Assembly (NCBI RefSeq): GCF_900111735.1
Contig: NZ_FOHW01000001.1
Span: forward strand, 113,312-177,311
Source of the DNA: Pseudomonas graminis
GTDB lineage: Bacteria; Pseudomonadota; Gammaproteobacteria; Pseudomonadales; Pseudomonadaceae
DNA: 64,000 bases
Reading direction: 5' to 3'
Shown one piece after another: positions 8,113 through 18,400 of the stretch. The position numbers were made by a program, and so were the translations under genes. Below the pieces are notes generated by a model. It made no database searches and was not told where the DNA came from. It saw only the letters and a list, made by a program, of their open reading frames with translations. Position 1 is the stretch's first letter; each line of letters opens with the position of its first letter.

Positions 8113-9060
8113 CTACTTCACCGCTGCTTCAAGGGTCTTGCCCAACTTGCGTTCCTGCGCCGTCACCAACTGACAAAGCTCAATGATCTGCTCACGCATC
8201 CAGCGGTTCGCCGGGTCCTGATCGGTGCTTTCGTGCCAGTAGAGGTGGGTTTCCACGGTCGGCACGTCGTTCACCGGCAAGTACACGAAATGCAGGTCGT
8301 TGCGGCGGGCGAAGCGCTCGGGAACGGTCATCACCATGTCGGTCTGCTGCAGCACTTGCGAGGCCATCAGGTAATGCTGCGAACGCAACGCGACCTTGCG
8401 CTGGATCCCCATTTTCCCCAGCGCGAGATCCACATAGCCCAAGCCACTGCGCCGGCTGGAAATGTGAATGTGCGCCACGCCGAGGTAGTCATCCAGGCTG
8501 ATGGCCTCCTTGTTCGCCAGCGGGTGGCCGCGGCGCATGGCGCAGACATAGCGGTCTTCCATCAGCTTGACGTGGCGTACCTGGGGATCAGTATTGAGCG
8601 GCGCGTCGACGGCGAAATCCAGGCGGCCCGCCGCGAGTTCCTTGGTGGTCTCCCGGCGCTTGGACAGAAAGCTTTCGATGGTCACGGTGGGCGCCAGACG
8701 CCGCAGCCGCTGGAACAGCGCCGGCAGAATCACCGCTTCGGTGAGGTCGGTCATGCTGATCCGGTAATTCTTGTTGGCCTGCAGCGGATTGAAAATCCTG
8801 CTCTCCTGCACAGACACCCGCAGCAGCGACAGGGCGTTGCGCACCGGGCCGATGATGTTCTGCGCCATCGGCGTGGGCACCATGCCCTGAGCGGTGCGCA
8901 CGAACAGCGGATCGTTGAAGGTTTCGCGCAGGCGTGCAAGGGCGTTGGACACGGCAGGCTGGGTGATGCCGACGATCTGACCGGCGCGGGTTAGATTGGC
9001 TTCGGTGTAGATGGCGTCAAACACAATAAAGAGATTGAGATCGACCTTGCTCAGGTTCAT
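8113..9060 (-). CDS. LysR-family transcriptional regulator
   Basis: A 315-residue LTTR. The N-terminal helix-turn-helix is clear (LTRAGQIVGITQPAVSNALARLRE, with TFNDPLFVRTAQGMVPT following) and a substrate-binding domain follows from about residue 90. Start at 9060 gives the family N-terminus MNLSKVDLNLF; an in-frame extension upstream is not needed. It is divergent from the acyl-CoA dehydrogenase at 9217 across a 156-base intergenic region, so it probably regulates that gene. Sequence resembles the NodD/LinR-like subgroup in having the long PLFVRT stretch, but no inducer can be named. Confidence 0.9.
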   Translation of the reverse strand: MNLSKVDLNLFIVFDAIYTEANLTRAGQIVGITQPAVSNALARLRETFNDPLFVRTAQGMVPTPMAQNIIGPVRNALSLLRVSVQESRIFNPLQANKNYRISMTDLTEAVILPALFQRLRRLAPTVTIESFLSKRRETTKELAAGRLDFAVDAPLNTDPQVRHVKLMEDRYVCAMRRGHPLANKEAISLDDYLGVAHIHISSRRSGLGYVDLALGKMGIQRKVALRSQHYLMASQVLQQTDMVMTVPERFARRNDLHFVYLPVNDVPTVETHLYWHESTDQDPANRWMREQIIELCQLVTAQERKLGKTLEAAVK

Positions 9061-9216
9061 TGCTGTGCGCCTCGTGCAGTTCTTGTTGTTTGGAATGCGC
9101 CGAATCATATATCGGTTATGAATGTTTATACACGCAGAGAATAGGTTAGATAAATGGGGGGCGCTGTTCTAGCATCGGATCACGACCTGATAACACCTCA
9201 CAGAAGGCAGCAGCCC

Positions 9217-10449
9217 ATGGATTTCGCTTACTCCCCCAAGGTTCAGGAACTGCGCGAGCGCGTGACTGCCTTCATGGACACCTACGTGTACCCGGCAGAG
9301 CCGGTGTTCGAGCGCCAGGTGGCCGAAGGCGACCGCTGGCAACCGACGGCGATCATGGAGGAGCTCAAGGCGAAGGCAAAGGCCGAGGGGCTGTGGAACC
9401 TCTTCCTGCCGGAATCCGAACGCGGGGCAGGGCTGTCGAACCTCGAATACGCGCCGCTGGCGGAGATCATGGGTCGCTCGCTGCTGGGCCCGGAGCCCTT
9501 CAACTGTTCCGCCCCGGACACCGGCAACATGGAAGTGCTGGTGCGCTACGCCAGTGAAGCGCAGAAGGAACAGTGGCTGGAACCCTTGCTGCGCGGCGAG
9601 ATTCGCTCGGCCTTCGCCATGACCGAACCCGATGTCGCCTCTTCGGATGCCACCAACATGGCCGCGACAGCGGTGCGCGATGGCGATGAGTGGGTCATCA
9701 ATGGCCGCAAATGGTGGACCTCCGGCGCCTGTGACCCGCGCTGCAAGATCATGGTCTTCATGGGCCTGAGCAACCCGGACGGCCCCCGTCACCAGCAGCA
9801 TTCGATGATTCTGGTGCCGACTGACGCGGCCGGCGTGAAAATCGTACGACCGCTGCCGGTGTTCGGCTACGACGATGCGCCCCACGGTCATGCCGAAGTG
9901 CTGTTCGAGAACGTGCGCGTGCCGTACGAAAACGTCCTGTTGGGTGAAGGGCGCGGCTTCGAGATTGCCCAGGGACGCCTTGGCCCGGGAAGGATTCACC
10001 ACTGCATGCGCTCGGTCGGCATGGCGGAGCGCGCGCTGGAATTGATGTGCAAACGCTCCGTGCAGCGCACCGCGTTTGGCCGGCCTTTGGCACGACTGGG
10101 CGGCAACATCGACAAGATTGCCGACTCGCGCATGGAAATCGACATGGCCCGCCTGTTGACCCTAAAGGCCGCTTACATGATGGACACCGTGGGCAACAAG
10201 GTGGCGAGAAGCGAGATCGCGCAGATCAAAGTGGTCGCGCCGAACGTCGCCCTGCGGGTGATCGACCGGGCGATTCAGATGCACGGCGGCGCGGGAGTGT
10301 CCGGCGATTTCCCGCTGGCCTACATGTACGCCATGCAGCGCACCCTGCGCCTGGCCGACGGTCCGGACGAAGTCCACCGCGCGGCGATCGGCAAGTTCGA
10401 AATCGGCAAGTACGTGCCGAAAGAGATGATGCGCAGCGAACATCGGTGA
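9217..10449 (+). CDS. Acyl-CoA dehydrogenase family protein
   Basis: A 410-residue flavoprotein of the acyl-CoA dehydrogenase superfamily, longer at the N-terminus than LiuA. It carries [33 protein letters not shown] and [20 protein letters not shown]. The RKWWTSGA and HGGAGVS motifs are typical of the ACAD10/11-like bacterial branch acting on long or branched acyl- or 4-hydroxyacyl-CoAs. The start has an AGAAGG-type ribosome site seven to ten bases upstream. It is alone on its strand and divergent from a LysR regulator. The substrate is not known. Confidence 0.9.
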   Translation: MDFAYSPKVQELRERVTAFMDTYVYPAEPVFERQVAEGDRWQPTAIMEELKAKAKAEGLWNLFLPESERGAGLSNLEYAPLAEIMGRSLLGPEPFNCSAPDTGNMEVLVRYASEAQKEQWLEPLLRGEIRSAFAMTEPDVASSDATNMAATAVRDGDEWVINGRKWWTSGACDPRCKIMVFMGLSNPDGPRHQQHSMILVPTDAAGVKIVRPLPVFGYDDAPHGHAEVLFENVRVPYENVLLGEGRGFEIAQGRLGPGRIHHCMRSVGMAERALELMCKRSVQRTAFGRPLARLGGNIDKIADSRMEIDMARLLTLKAAYMMDTVGNKVARSEIAQIKVVAPNVALRVIDRAIQMHGGAGVSGDFPLAYMYAMQRTLRLADGPDEVHRAAIGKFEIGKYVPKEMMRSEHR

Positions 10450-10500
10450 CCGACCACGACGTCGCCGGTAAGCCGTACATTGCTGGAGGGCTGAACCGCC

Positions 10501-11856
10501 TCAGTCGACCCAGACTTCTACCCGGCGGTTCTTGATCCGGCCTTCATCGCCGTCATTGGTCGCCACCGGCATTTCGTCGCCAAACCCGCGCACGTCACGC
10601 AGTACCACCTGATGTTTCAGCAATTCCCGGCGTACCGCCATGGCGCGCAGTTTGGACAGCAATTGCGCTCGCGCCGGGTCGCTCTTGGCATCGCCAAACC
10701 CCACCAGCGTGACCTTCTTATCCAGTTTTTCATGGGCCTTCAGGTACTCGACCACCCGCTTGAGATCGACCATCGCCTTGGTGTCGAGGGTCGCGCTGCC
10801 TTGGGCGAAACGGAAATTCACCGACAGCCGCTCCGCCTCACGGGCCAGATCCTGGTACGCCAGTGGCATCTGCGTCGTCGTCCGCACTTTCACCGCCTGA
10901 ACCGTCTGCGCCACGAACCCGTTCTGCGCCACGATGGACTGGCCCTGTGGACTCTGGGCGAATCGCACCAGCGCCTTGGCCCAGCGCTGTCTTGAATCGG
11001 GCGGCAGGTAAAAATACAGGCGGCGTGACAGCGGATAATCTTCGGTGGCGATCAGGCTGACCGTGGGCAGCATCGGTTTGGAATCTCCATCGATGATCGC
11101 CACGGCCTTGGCCTGCCGGACGTAGGGCAGGCCGATAAAACCGATGCCCTGGCGGTCCTGGCTGACCTGATCGGACAGCTCTTCGCTGGACTCGAACCGC
11201 CTGGCCTCCTTTGACAAGGTTTTGCCGGACTTGGCCAGCACCAGCTCGTTGAAGGTGTCGAAGGTGCCGGACTGCTGATCCCGCGCATATAAATGTATGG
11301 CCCCGGCAGTACCGCCCAGTTGCTCCCAGTCGCGGACCTCTCCGGAAAAGATCTTCGCCAGTTGGACCGTGCTCAGCTCCCGCAGCGGGTTGCCGGGGTG
11401 AAGAATCACTGCAACACCGTCGATGGCGATGACCTGCTCGGCCTCATGACTGCGCAGGTCACCCAAGGCCGCCAGTTCGGTGGCTTCGGTCTTTTTGATG
11501 GGACGGGAGGAGGCCGCTACATCCGCCAAGCCTTCCTTTAAAGCCACGAACCCGGTGCTCGATCCGTGGGCCGCGATGTCGATGCTGACGTTCTGGCCCG
11601 ACGGCAACTGGGCGGTCATACGCAGCTCGTTTGGGTGCGCGCCGGGTTGTTCCTGAATCGCCAGTGCGCCTTGCTGCATCAGCAAGCCTCTGACCAAGGC
11701 TGGCCCCAGCTGTGCGCCAATCGTATTCGAGCCCTGAATGCGCAAGGCCGGCGAGCCGTCAGTGGGCGCGGGCAGGGCAGCCGCGTTCGCGGATGTGGCC
11801 ACCGCGAGCACTGAAGACAGCAGTAGGTAAGCGAGGGTGCGCAGCATGTGCGGCAT
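10501..11856 (-). CDS. PstS-like substrate-binding domain fused to an OmpA-type C-terminal domain
   Basis: A 451-residue exported protein. A signal peptide (LRTLAYLLLSSVLAVATSANA) precedes a phosphate-ABC-type periplasmic binding fold, with IQGSNTIGAQLG near the start, GSSTGFVALKEGLADVAASSRP and ARDQQSGTFDTFNELV. The last 110 residues resemble OmpA/MotB peptidoglycan-binding domains (FRFAQGSATLDTKAMVDLKR, then VTLVGFGDAKSD and NRRVEVWVD). The combination suggests a ligand-binding protein tethered to peptidoglycan instead of an ABC transporter; no permease or ATPase genes are nearby. Starts at 11856 and 11847 are both possible; no strong ribosome site separates them. Function unknown. Confidence 0.85.
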   Translation of the reverse strand: MPHMLRTLAYLLLSSVLAVATSANAAALPAPTDGSPALRIQGSNTIGAQLGPALVRGLLMQQGALAIQEQPGAHPNELRMTAQLPSGQNVSIDIAAHGSSTGFVALKEGLADVAASSRPIKKTEATELAALGDLRSHEAEQVIAIDGVAVILHPGNPLRELSTVQLAKIFSGEVRDWEQLGGTAGAIHLYARDQQSGTFDTFNELVLAKSGKTLSKEARRFESSEELSDQVSQDRQGIGFIGLPYVRQAKAVAIIDGDSKPMLPTVSLIATEDYPLSRRLYFYLPPDSRQRWAKALVRFAQSPQGQSIVAQNGFVAQTVQAVKVRTTTQMPLAYQDLAREAERLSVNFRFAQGSATLDTKAMVDLKRVVEYLKAHEKLDKKVTLVGFGDAKSDPARAQLLSKLRAMAVRRELLKHQVVLRDVRGFGDEMPVATNDGDEGRIKNRRVEVWVD

Positions 11857-11987
11857 CTTTATAGGAGGTGAGGTGGCCGGAGAGTAAGACAGGCCGATGA
11901 CGGCCAGATGACAGATCGCGGGTTTGTGCGCGTGGGAGGAGCAAGCCGCAGGCAGGGCGCCGTGCGGCTCATCATTCAATGGATCGG

Positions 11988-12800
11988 TTATTCCAGCTCA
12001 AGCCAGATCGGCGCGTGGTCGGAAGGCTTGTCCATCGACCGCAAATGGTAATCCACGCCCGCTGCCTTGATGCGCGGTTGCAGGCCGTGGGACGCGAGGA
12101 TCAGGTCGATGCGCAGGCCACGCTTGGGCTCGTCTTCAAAACCGCGACTGCGGTAGTCGAACCAGCTGAACTGATCGACCACTTCCGGGTACAGATGGCG
12201 AAAGCTGTCCACCAGGCCCCAGTTCTTGAGCTTGCCGAGCCATTCGCGCTCTTCCGGGAGGAAGCTGCACTTGCCGGTTTTCAGCCAGCGCTTGGCGTTG
12301 TCGGCGCCAATGCCGATGTCGCTGTCCTCCGGGGAAATGTTGACGTCGCCCATCACCACCAGCGGCTGGTCATTACTGAATTTCGTTTCCAGCAGATTCT
12401 GCAAGTCCGCGTAGAAGCGCAGCTTGGCCGGGAATTTGGTCGGGTGATCGCGGCTCTCGCCCTGTGGGAAATAGCCATTCATGACCGTCACCGGATTGCC
12501 GTTGCGATCGGCGAAGGTGCCCCAGATGAAACGGCGCTGGGCGTCTTCATCGTCGTTGTCGAAGCCCTTGTGAATCGACAGCGGCGGCTGACGCGAGAGC
12601 AGGGCAACGCCGTAGTGACCTTTCTGGCCGTGGAAGTGCACGTGGTAACCCAGCGCTTCGATATCGGCCTGGGGAAACTGCTCGTCGGAGACCTTGGTTT
12701 CCTGCAGGCCAATGACGTCGGGCTGATGCTTCTCGATCAACGCCGCCAGTTGATGGGGTCGGGCGCGAAGGCCGTTGATATTAAAAGACACAATTTTCAT
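11988..12800 (-). CDS. xthA: Exodeoxyribonuclease III
   Basis: A 270-residue AP endonuclease/3'-5' exonuclease of the EEP superfamily, acting in base excision repair. The conserved sites are all visible: NINGLRAR (Asn7), LQETKV (Glu34, metal), [11 protein letters not shown] (Asp and Asn) and the C-terminal [11 protein letters not shown] His. Start at 12800 gives the family N-terminus [11 protein letters not shown]. It is divergent from the GNAT gene at 13023 and stands alone. Confidence 0.95.
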   Translation of the reverse strand: MKIVSFNINGLRARPHQLAALIEKHQPDVIGLQETKVSDEQFPQADIEALGYHVHFHGQKGHYGVALLSRQPPLSIHKGFDNDDEDAQRRFIWGTFADRNGNPVTVMNGYFPQGESRDHPTKFPAKLRFYADLQNLLETKFSNDQPLVVMGDVNISPEDSDIGIGADNAKRWLKTGKCSFLPEEREWLGKLKNWGLVDSFRHLYPEVVDQFSWFDYRSRGFEDEPKRGLRIDLILASHGLQPRIKAAGVDYHLRSMDKPSDHAPIWLELE

Positions 12801-13022
12801 GGGCGGCGGTCCTGGCAAACACAAACGGCGATGCTAGCCGACCTGTCCGGCGACGGCCAGCGTCAGAGGCGCTCTGTGAGACAGCGGTTGGGCTGCGCGC
12901 ATTTGGAGTCGGCGGCCAAGTCGTGGGAACTGCGCTGGCGGGCGGCGACTCGAAGCCTTGAAGACCACCACCCAGAGCGCACCCGAGGGGCCGCCCCGGG
13001 GCTCATCAAAAGGACGAACACC

Positions 13023-13673
13023 ATGCCTGAACTGCCTAGCGAAACGGCGCAGATCCGTCAGCTCGACAGCGGCTACTCCCGCGAAACCCGCTCGCTGCTG
13101 TACCTCGCCTACCGTCAGGAGCCGAGTTTCGCGTACCTGTTCGAATCCGGCCGCTCCGGCTACGAGCACCGGGTCAAGGCGACCATCCGTGCGCTGGTCA
13201 AACAGCACTTTCTTCAGGACTTGCCGGCGTTGGGGCTGTTCGTGGCGGACCGTCTGGTCGGCGTTGCGCTGATTGCGCCTCCCCAGCGGCGGCTGGGCAT
13301 TACCGAGAGCTGGGCCTGGCGGATTCGCATGTTGATAAGCACCGGCCTGCGCGGGACCCAGCGCTACCTGGAGTATTACCATGACGTGCTGGCCTGTGCA
13401 CCGTCGGAAGCGGTTCATGTGCTTCCGCTGCTCGGCGTCCATCCTGATTTTCAGGGCCAGCATTTTGGTGAGCAGTTGCTTCTGGCGTTGCATGACTGGT
13501 GCGGTCAGGATAGAAACTCGGAAGGCATCGTCCTCGACACGGGAAATGGCCATTATCTGGATTTCTACAATCGACACGGTTATCAAGAAATCGGCGAAGT
13601 GGAAGTAGGACCCGTCCGAGAACGCATATTTTTCCGCCCAAACCCCCAGGTTTCATTGGGCTCTGTGGCTTGA
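13023..13673 (+). CDS. GNAT-family N-acetyltransferase
   Basis: A 216-residue GCN5-related acetyltransferase. The acetyl-CoA-binding motif A lies at GVHPDFQGQHFGEQLLLAL, followed by a C-terminal FYNRHGYQEIGEVEV segment, both diagnostic of the fold. The ATG at 13023 is preferred; the same reading frame stays open far upstream antisense to xthA, which is a shadow. Substrate unknown. It lies 66 bases upstream of tamA and may or may not share its transcript. Confidence 0.85.
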   Translation: MPELPSETAQIRQLDSGYSRETRSLLYLAYRQEPSFAYLFESGRSGYEHRVKATIRALVKQHFLQDLPALGLFVADRLVGVALIAPPQRRLGITESWAWRIRMLISTGLRGTQRYLEYYHDVLACAPSEAVHVLPLLGVHPDFQGQHFGEQLLLALHDWCGQDRNSEGIVLDTGNGHYLDFYNRHGYQEIGEVEVGPVRERIFFRPNPQVSLGSVA

Positions 13674-13739
13674 GCTACGCAAGCTTTCCAATTTGAGCGG
13701 GTTTCAGCAGCCCGCGTCGCTCGTGTAGCATTCGCGCCT

Positions 13740-15470
13740 ATGAAGTTTCCCCATCGATACACCAGTGGCTTTCTCCTGATGTTGTCCAGCTGCACGGCGT
13801 TTGCCGATGCGCAGCTGGAAGTCCGGATCAAGCCGTCCAATGCCGCGCTCAAATCCAACATCGAAGGGTATGTGGGCAGCCTCGGCGAGCGCGACGAGCC
13901 AGCGCTCGAACGCTTCAGCGTGGGGGCCGTCGAGCAGGCGCAAAAGGCCGCTCAGGCCCTTGGGTACTATCAGGCGCAGATTGACAGCGAAGTCCGCCAC
14001 ATCGACAACAACCTGCAACTGCTGCTCAAGGTCAAGGCCGGCGAGCCTGTGCACCTGCGCAATGTGTCCATTCGTGTGACCGGGCAGGCGACCCAGCTCA
14101 AACGATTCCGGGTGCCTAAGGGCGACGCCCTGAAACCCGGGGCGGTGCTCAATCATGGCGTCTATGAGGACGCCAAGCACCTCATCGAAACCCAGGCCGC
14201 CCGCTACGGCTTCTTTAATGGCCGGTTCGTGACCCAGCGCCTGTCCGTTGATCCGCGCGCCGGTGTCGCCGACATCGAACTGGTCTACGACAGCGGGCCG
14301 CGCTTCTCCCTTGGCAAAGTGACCTTCAGCGGCGACGCGCCATTCGATGAAGACCTGCTGCGGCGCATGGTGCCGTTCAAACAGAACACGCCCTACGACT
14401 CCGAACTGATCGCCGAGCTCAACCAGGCCATGCAGTCGAGCGGCTATTTCGAAGGCGTGAGGGTCAATGCATCGCCCACCGACGCCCAGGCCCAGGTCAT
14501 TCCGGTCGACGTGCAGTTGCAGACCCGAAAACCGCGGACCATGGGGCTGGGCGTCGGCTACTCGACCGACGTCGGCCCGCGAGTAAAAGCCAACTGGACG
14601 CGGCACTGGGTCAATCCCCAGGGCCACAGTTATGGCGCTGAAGCCGAGATCTCCGCCCCTCGGCAAAACGTCGGCCTGTTCTACGACATCCCGCTGGACC
14701 CGCCGCTGACCGACAAACTGCGCTTCGCCGGCGGCTATCAATACGAAGAAATCGCCGACACCGACAGCCTCAGCAAACTGCTGACCGTCGGGCCCGAATG
14801 GCACAGCAAACTGCCCAGCGGCTGGGAGCGGGTGATTTCGTTGAAATGGCAGCGCGAAGAATACCGGCTGGGCAACGACGCAGGCCTCAGCACCTTGCTC
14901 ATGCCCGGCGTCAGCTATTCGTACCTGCGCAGCGATAACCGCATCGACCCGCACAATGGCTACCGTCTGCAGTTCGACACCCAGGTCGCCAAGGAAGGGC
15001 TGGGCTCGGACGCCAACCTCGTGCACGGCACGGTGATGCTCAAAGGGCTGACCACCGTGGCGCAGAATCACCGTTTCCTTGGGCGGGTGCAGGTCGGTGG
15101 CAGTGCCACCAACGGCTACAAATCGATCCCGCCATCGCTGCGCTTTTTCGCCGGTGGCGACCAGAGTGTGCGCGGGTATGACTATCAATCGCTGTCTCCG
15201 GAAAACTCCGAAGGCGACAAGATCGGCGGCCGTTACATGATCGCCGGCAGCGCCGAGTACCAATACTCCATCGCCGAAAAATGGCGCGTGGCCGCGTTTG
15301 TCGATCAGGGCAACTCGTTCAATTCGCTGGACTTGCCCAGCCTGAAGACCGGCGTCGGCATTGGCGTGCGCTGGGTATCGCCGGTCGGGCCGCTGCGCCT
15401 TGACCTCGCCCACGCACTGGATGAAGACGGCGGCATTCGTCTGCACTTCTCGATGGGACCTGAACTGTGA
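13740..15470 (+). CDS. tamA: Translocation and assembly module outer-membrane protein TamA
   Basis: A 576-residue Omp85-family protein. After a signal peptide ending near FADA it has about three POTRA domains (residues 24 to about 265; e.g. PRFSLGKVTFSGDAPFDE in the last) and a C-terminal 16-strand barrel (GLGVGYSTDVGPRVK onward) containing FAGGDQSVRGYDYQSL, the Omp85 RGY motif, and a final strand LHFSMGPEL. It works with inner-membrane TamB in inserting outer-membrane proteins and in lipid traffic. tamB starts at a GTG overlapping the tamA stop. Confidence 0.95.
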   Translation: MKFPHRYTSGFLLMLSSCTAFADAQLEVRIKPSNAALKSNIEGYVGSLGERDEPALERFSVGAVEQAQKAAQALGYYQAQIDSEVRHIDNNLQLLLKVKAGEPVHLRNVSIRVTGQATQLKRFRVPKGDALKPGAVLNHGVYEDAKHLIETQAARYGFFNGRFVTQRLSVDPRAGVADIELVYDSGPRFSLGKVTFSGDAPFDEDLLRRMVPFKQNTPYDSELIAELNQAMQSSGYFEGVRVNASPTDAQAQVIPVDVQLQTRKPRTMGLGVGYSTDVGPRVKANWTRHWVNPQGHSYGAEAEISAPRQNVGLFYDIPLDPPLTDKLRFAGGYQYEEIADTDSLSKLLTVGPEWHSKLPSGWERVISLKWQREEYRLGNDAGLSTLLMPGVSYSYLRSDNRIDPHNGYRLQFDTQVAKEGLGSDANLVHGTVMLKGLTTVAQNHRFLGRVQVGGSATNGYKSIPPSLRFFAGGDQSVRGYDYQSLSPENSEGDKIGGRYMIAGSAEYQYSIAEKWRVAAFVDQGNSFNSLDLPSLKTGVGIGVRWVSPVGPLRLDLAHALDEDGGIRLHFSMGPEL

Positions 15471-18400
15471 CGAATGTGGCTTTGTTGAAACGTGCAGCGG
15501 CCATAACGGCGATTACGCTGCTGTCGCTGATCATTTTGCTGGTGCTGACGGCGAGCATTCTTCTCGGCACGCAAAGCGGCAGCCGTTGGGCCCTCGGTCT
15601 TGTTCCGGGCCTCTCGGTCGAAGGGTTTTCCGGTCGCCTTGGCGGCGCATGGCAGGCGGATCACCTGATCTGGCAGCAAGGCCAGAGCAAGGTCGAAGTG
15701 GACGCACCGATATTCGACTGGTCACCGGCGTGCCTGGCGCGCATGACGCTGTGCATCGACAACCTGCAGACAGGCGACATCAGGCTGCAATTTGCACCCT
15801 CCAGCGACGCGGCTGCCAGCGGCCCGATCACGCTGCCGGACCTCAAGCTGCCGCTGGCGTTGCAGCTGGGTCGCGTACAGATCGGCAGCCTGCACCTGGA
15901 CGGCACCGAACAGGTTCGCGACCTGCAGCTGGCAGCCCACTGGACCGCTGACGGGCTGAAGATTGACTCGCTCCACGCCGGTCGCGATGACATCGCGCTT
16001 GATCTGTCGGGCCTGCTCAAACCCGAGGGTGACTGGCCGCTGACCGCCGAGGGGCAGTTGAAGCTGCCGGACGTCAGTGGTCAGCCGCTGTCCATGGCGC
16101 TGAACATTCAAGGGGACCTGCTCAAGACATTGAAGCTGAACGCGCAGAGCAAGGGCTACCTCGACGCGAGCCTCGTGGGGCAGTTGCAACCGCTGGTGGA
16201 GAACCTGCCGGCAGACATCGCCATCACCAGCGACAACTTCAAGCCGAGCGCTGATCTGCCGGACACGCTGCAGCTCAATCAGCTGATTCTCAACGCGAAG
16301 GGCGATCTCGCCCAGGGCTACGCCATCACCGGCAGCGCCAGCCTCCCCGCTGAAAAAGGCCCGGTGGCGCTGGCATTACAAGGCCGGGTCGATGCCAAGG
16401 GCGCGGACATTGCGGCCCTGGACCTGACGGCGAGTGACAACCAGCGCCTCAAGGCAAGTGGCAAGCTGGACTGGCAGCAGGGCCTGCGCGCCGACGCGAA
16501 GATTGACTGGCTCGACTTCCCCTGGCATCGCTTGTACCCCTTGATCGACGAGCCGCAGGCCAGCGTGCATACGTTCACCGGCGAGGTGTCCTACACCGAC
16601 GGCAAGTACCTCGGCCATTTCGCCGGCGACTTCAAAGGCCCGGCCGGCCCGTTCACTCTTCAAAGCCCGTTCAGCGGTGATCTGCAGGAGCTCTTCCTGC
16701 CTCAACTTGAGCTGGCAGCCGGGCAGGGCAAGGCAAGCGGTCACCTCAACCTGCAATTTGCCGATGGCATCGCCTGGGACACGGCACTGGATCTCAGCGC
16801 CATCGATCCTGCTTACTGGGTGGCGGAATTGCCGGGCTCCCTGGCCGGTCCGCTGCGCAGCAAGGGCTCGATGCGCGATGAACAACTGACGCTGAACGCC
16901 GATCTGGATTTGAAGGGGCGCCTGCGCGGCCAGCCTGCGGTGTTGCAGGCCAAGGCCGATGGCGCCGACAACAAATGGAGTCTCAACGCTCTGGACATTC
17001 GTCTGGGCGACAACCGGATTCAAGGCACCGGCAGCCTCCAGCAGAAAATCGCCGGACAACTGGACATCAATCTTGCGCGACTGGGTCAACTGTGGCCCGG
17101 TTTGCAAGGCCAGATGAAAGGACGCGTCGACGTTGCCGGCACGGTCCAGGCGCCCCAAGGCCAACTGGCCTTGACGGGAACCCAACTGGCTTTTCAGGCA
17201 AACACGCTGCAAACCCTCTCCCTGGCGGCGAAACTCGACAACGCCCAGCGCGCGACGGTTGACCTGAAGACCACGGGCATTCGAGCCGGCGACACCGCAC
17301 TGGGCGCGCTGAGCGTCAACGGCCAGGGCGACATCAAACGCCAGCAGGTGAAACTCGACCTACAGGGGCCGCTGCTGAAACTGGCCCTCGCGCTGGATGG
17401 CAATCTGGACCAAGGCAACTGGCGCGGGCGTCTGGCCAGCGGCGACATCCAGAGCGGCGGGCAGGACTGGAAGCTGCAACAGCCGGCAAAGCTGGAGCGC
17501 CTGGCTGACGGCAAGGTCAACTTCGGTGCCCATTGCTGGGTATCGGGGCCTGCGAGCCTGTGCGGCGAAGACCAGCGTCTGCTGCCGGAGCCGCGGCTGC
17601 GCTATCACCTCAAGCGCTTCCCGCTGGACAGTCTGGCGCAATGGCTGCCCAAGGATTTCGCCTGGAAGGGCGCATTGAATGCGGACATCCAGCTGGACTT
17701 ACCTGCTGCCGGCCCCAATGGTCAGGTGGTCATCGACGCCAGTGGCGGAACACTGCGGGTCAAGGACAAGAACCAGTGGCTGGACTTCCCTTACGACACG
17801 CTGAAGCTGACCAGCAGCCTGACCCCGAAGAAAGTCGACACCAGCCTCGATTTTCGGGGCGGCAAGCTCGGCGAGTTGCTGGCCCGGTTGAGCATCGACC
17901 CCATCGCCAGGAGCAAGCCTGTAACCGGCGACTTTACTCTGCGCGGCCTGGACGTGTCGGTCGCACGGCCCTTCGTCCCAATGGTGGAAAAGCTCAACGG
18001 CAAGCTCAACGGCAGCGGGCGGATCTCCGGCAGCCTGCTGGCGCCCCAGGTCAACGGCACTGTCACGCTCAACGATGCTGAAGTGTCCGGTCCCGAATTG
18101 CCGGTGAGTCTTGAGAAACTCAACGTGCAGGCACTGATCGCCGGCGAGCGCGTTGATCTGACCGGCAACTGGCGCAGCGGCCCGGCGGGCCAGGGCAGCA
18201 TTGGCGGGCATGTGGCCTGGGCCGATGCGCTGGATGTCGACGTTGCCCTGAAGGGCACGCACCTGCCGATCACCGTTGAGCCTTACGCCAAGCTTGAGGC
18301 CGCGCCGGACCTGAAGATCACACTGCAGGGCGACCGGCTCGCGGTGTCGGGCAAGGTCTTGATCCCGAAAGGCGAGATCACCGTGCGCCAGCTACCGCCC

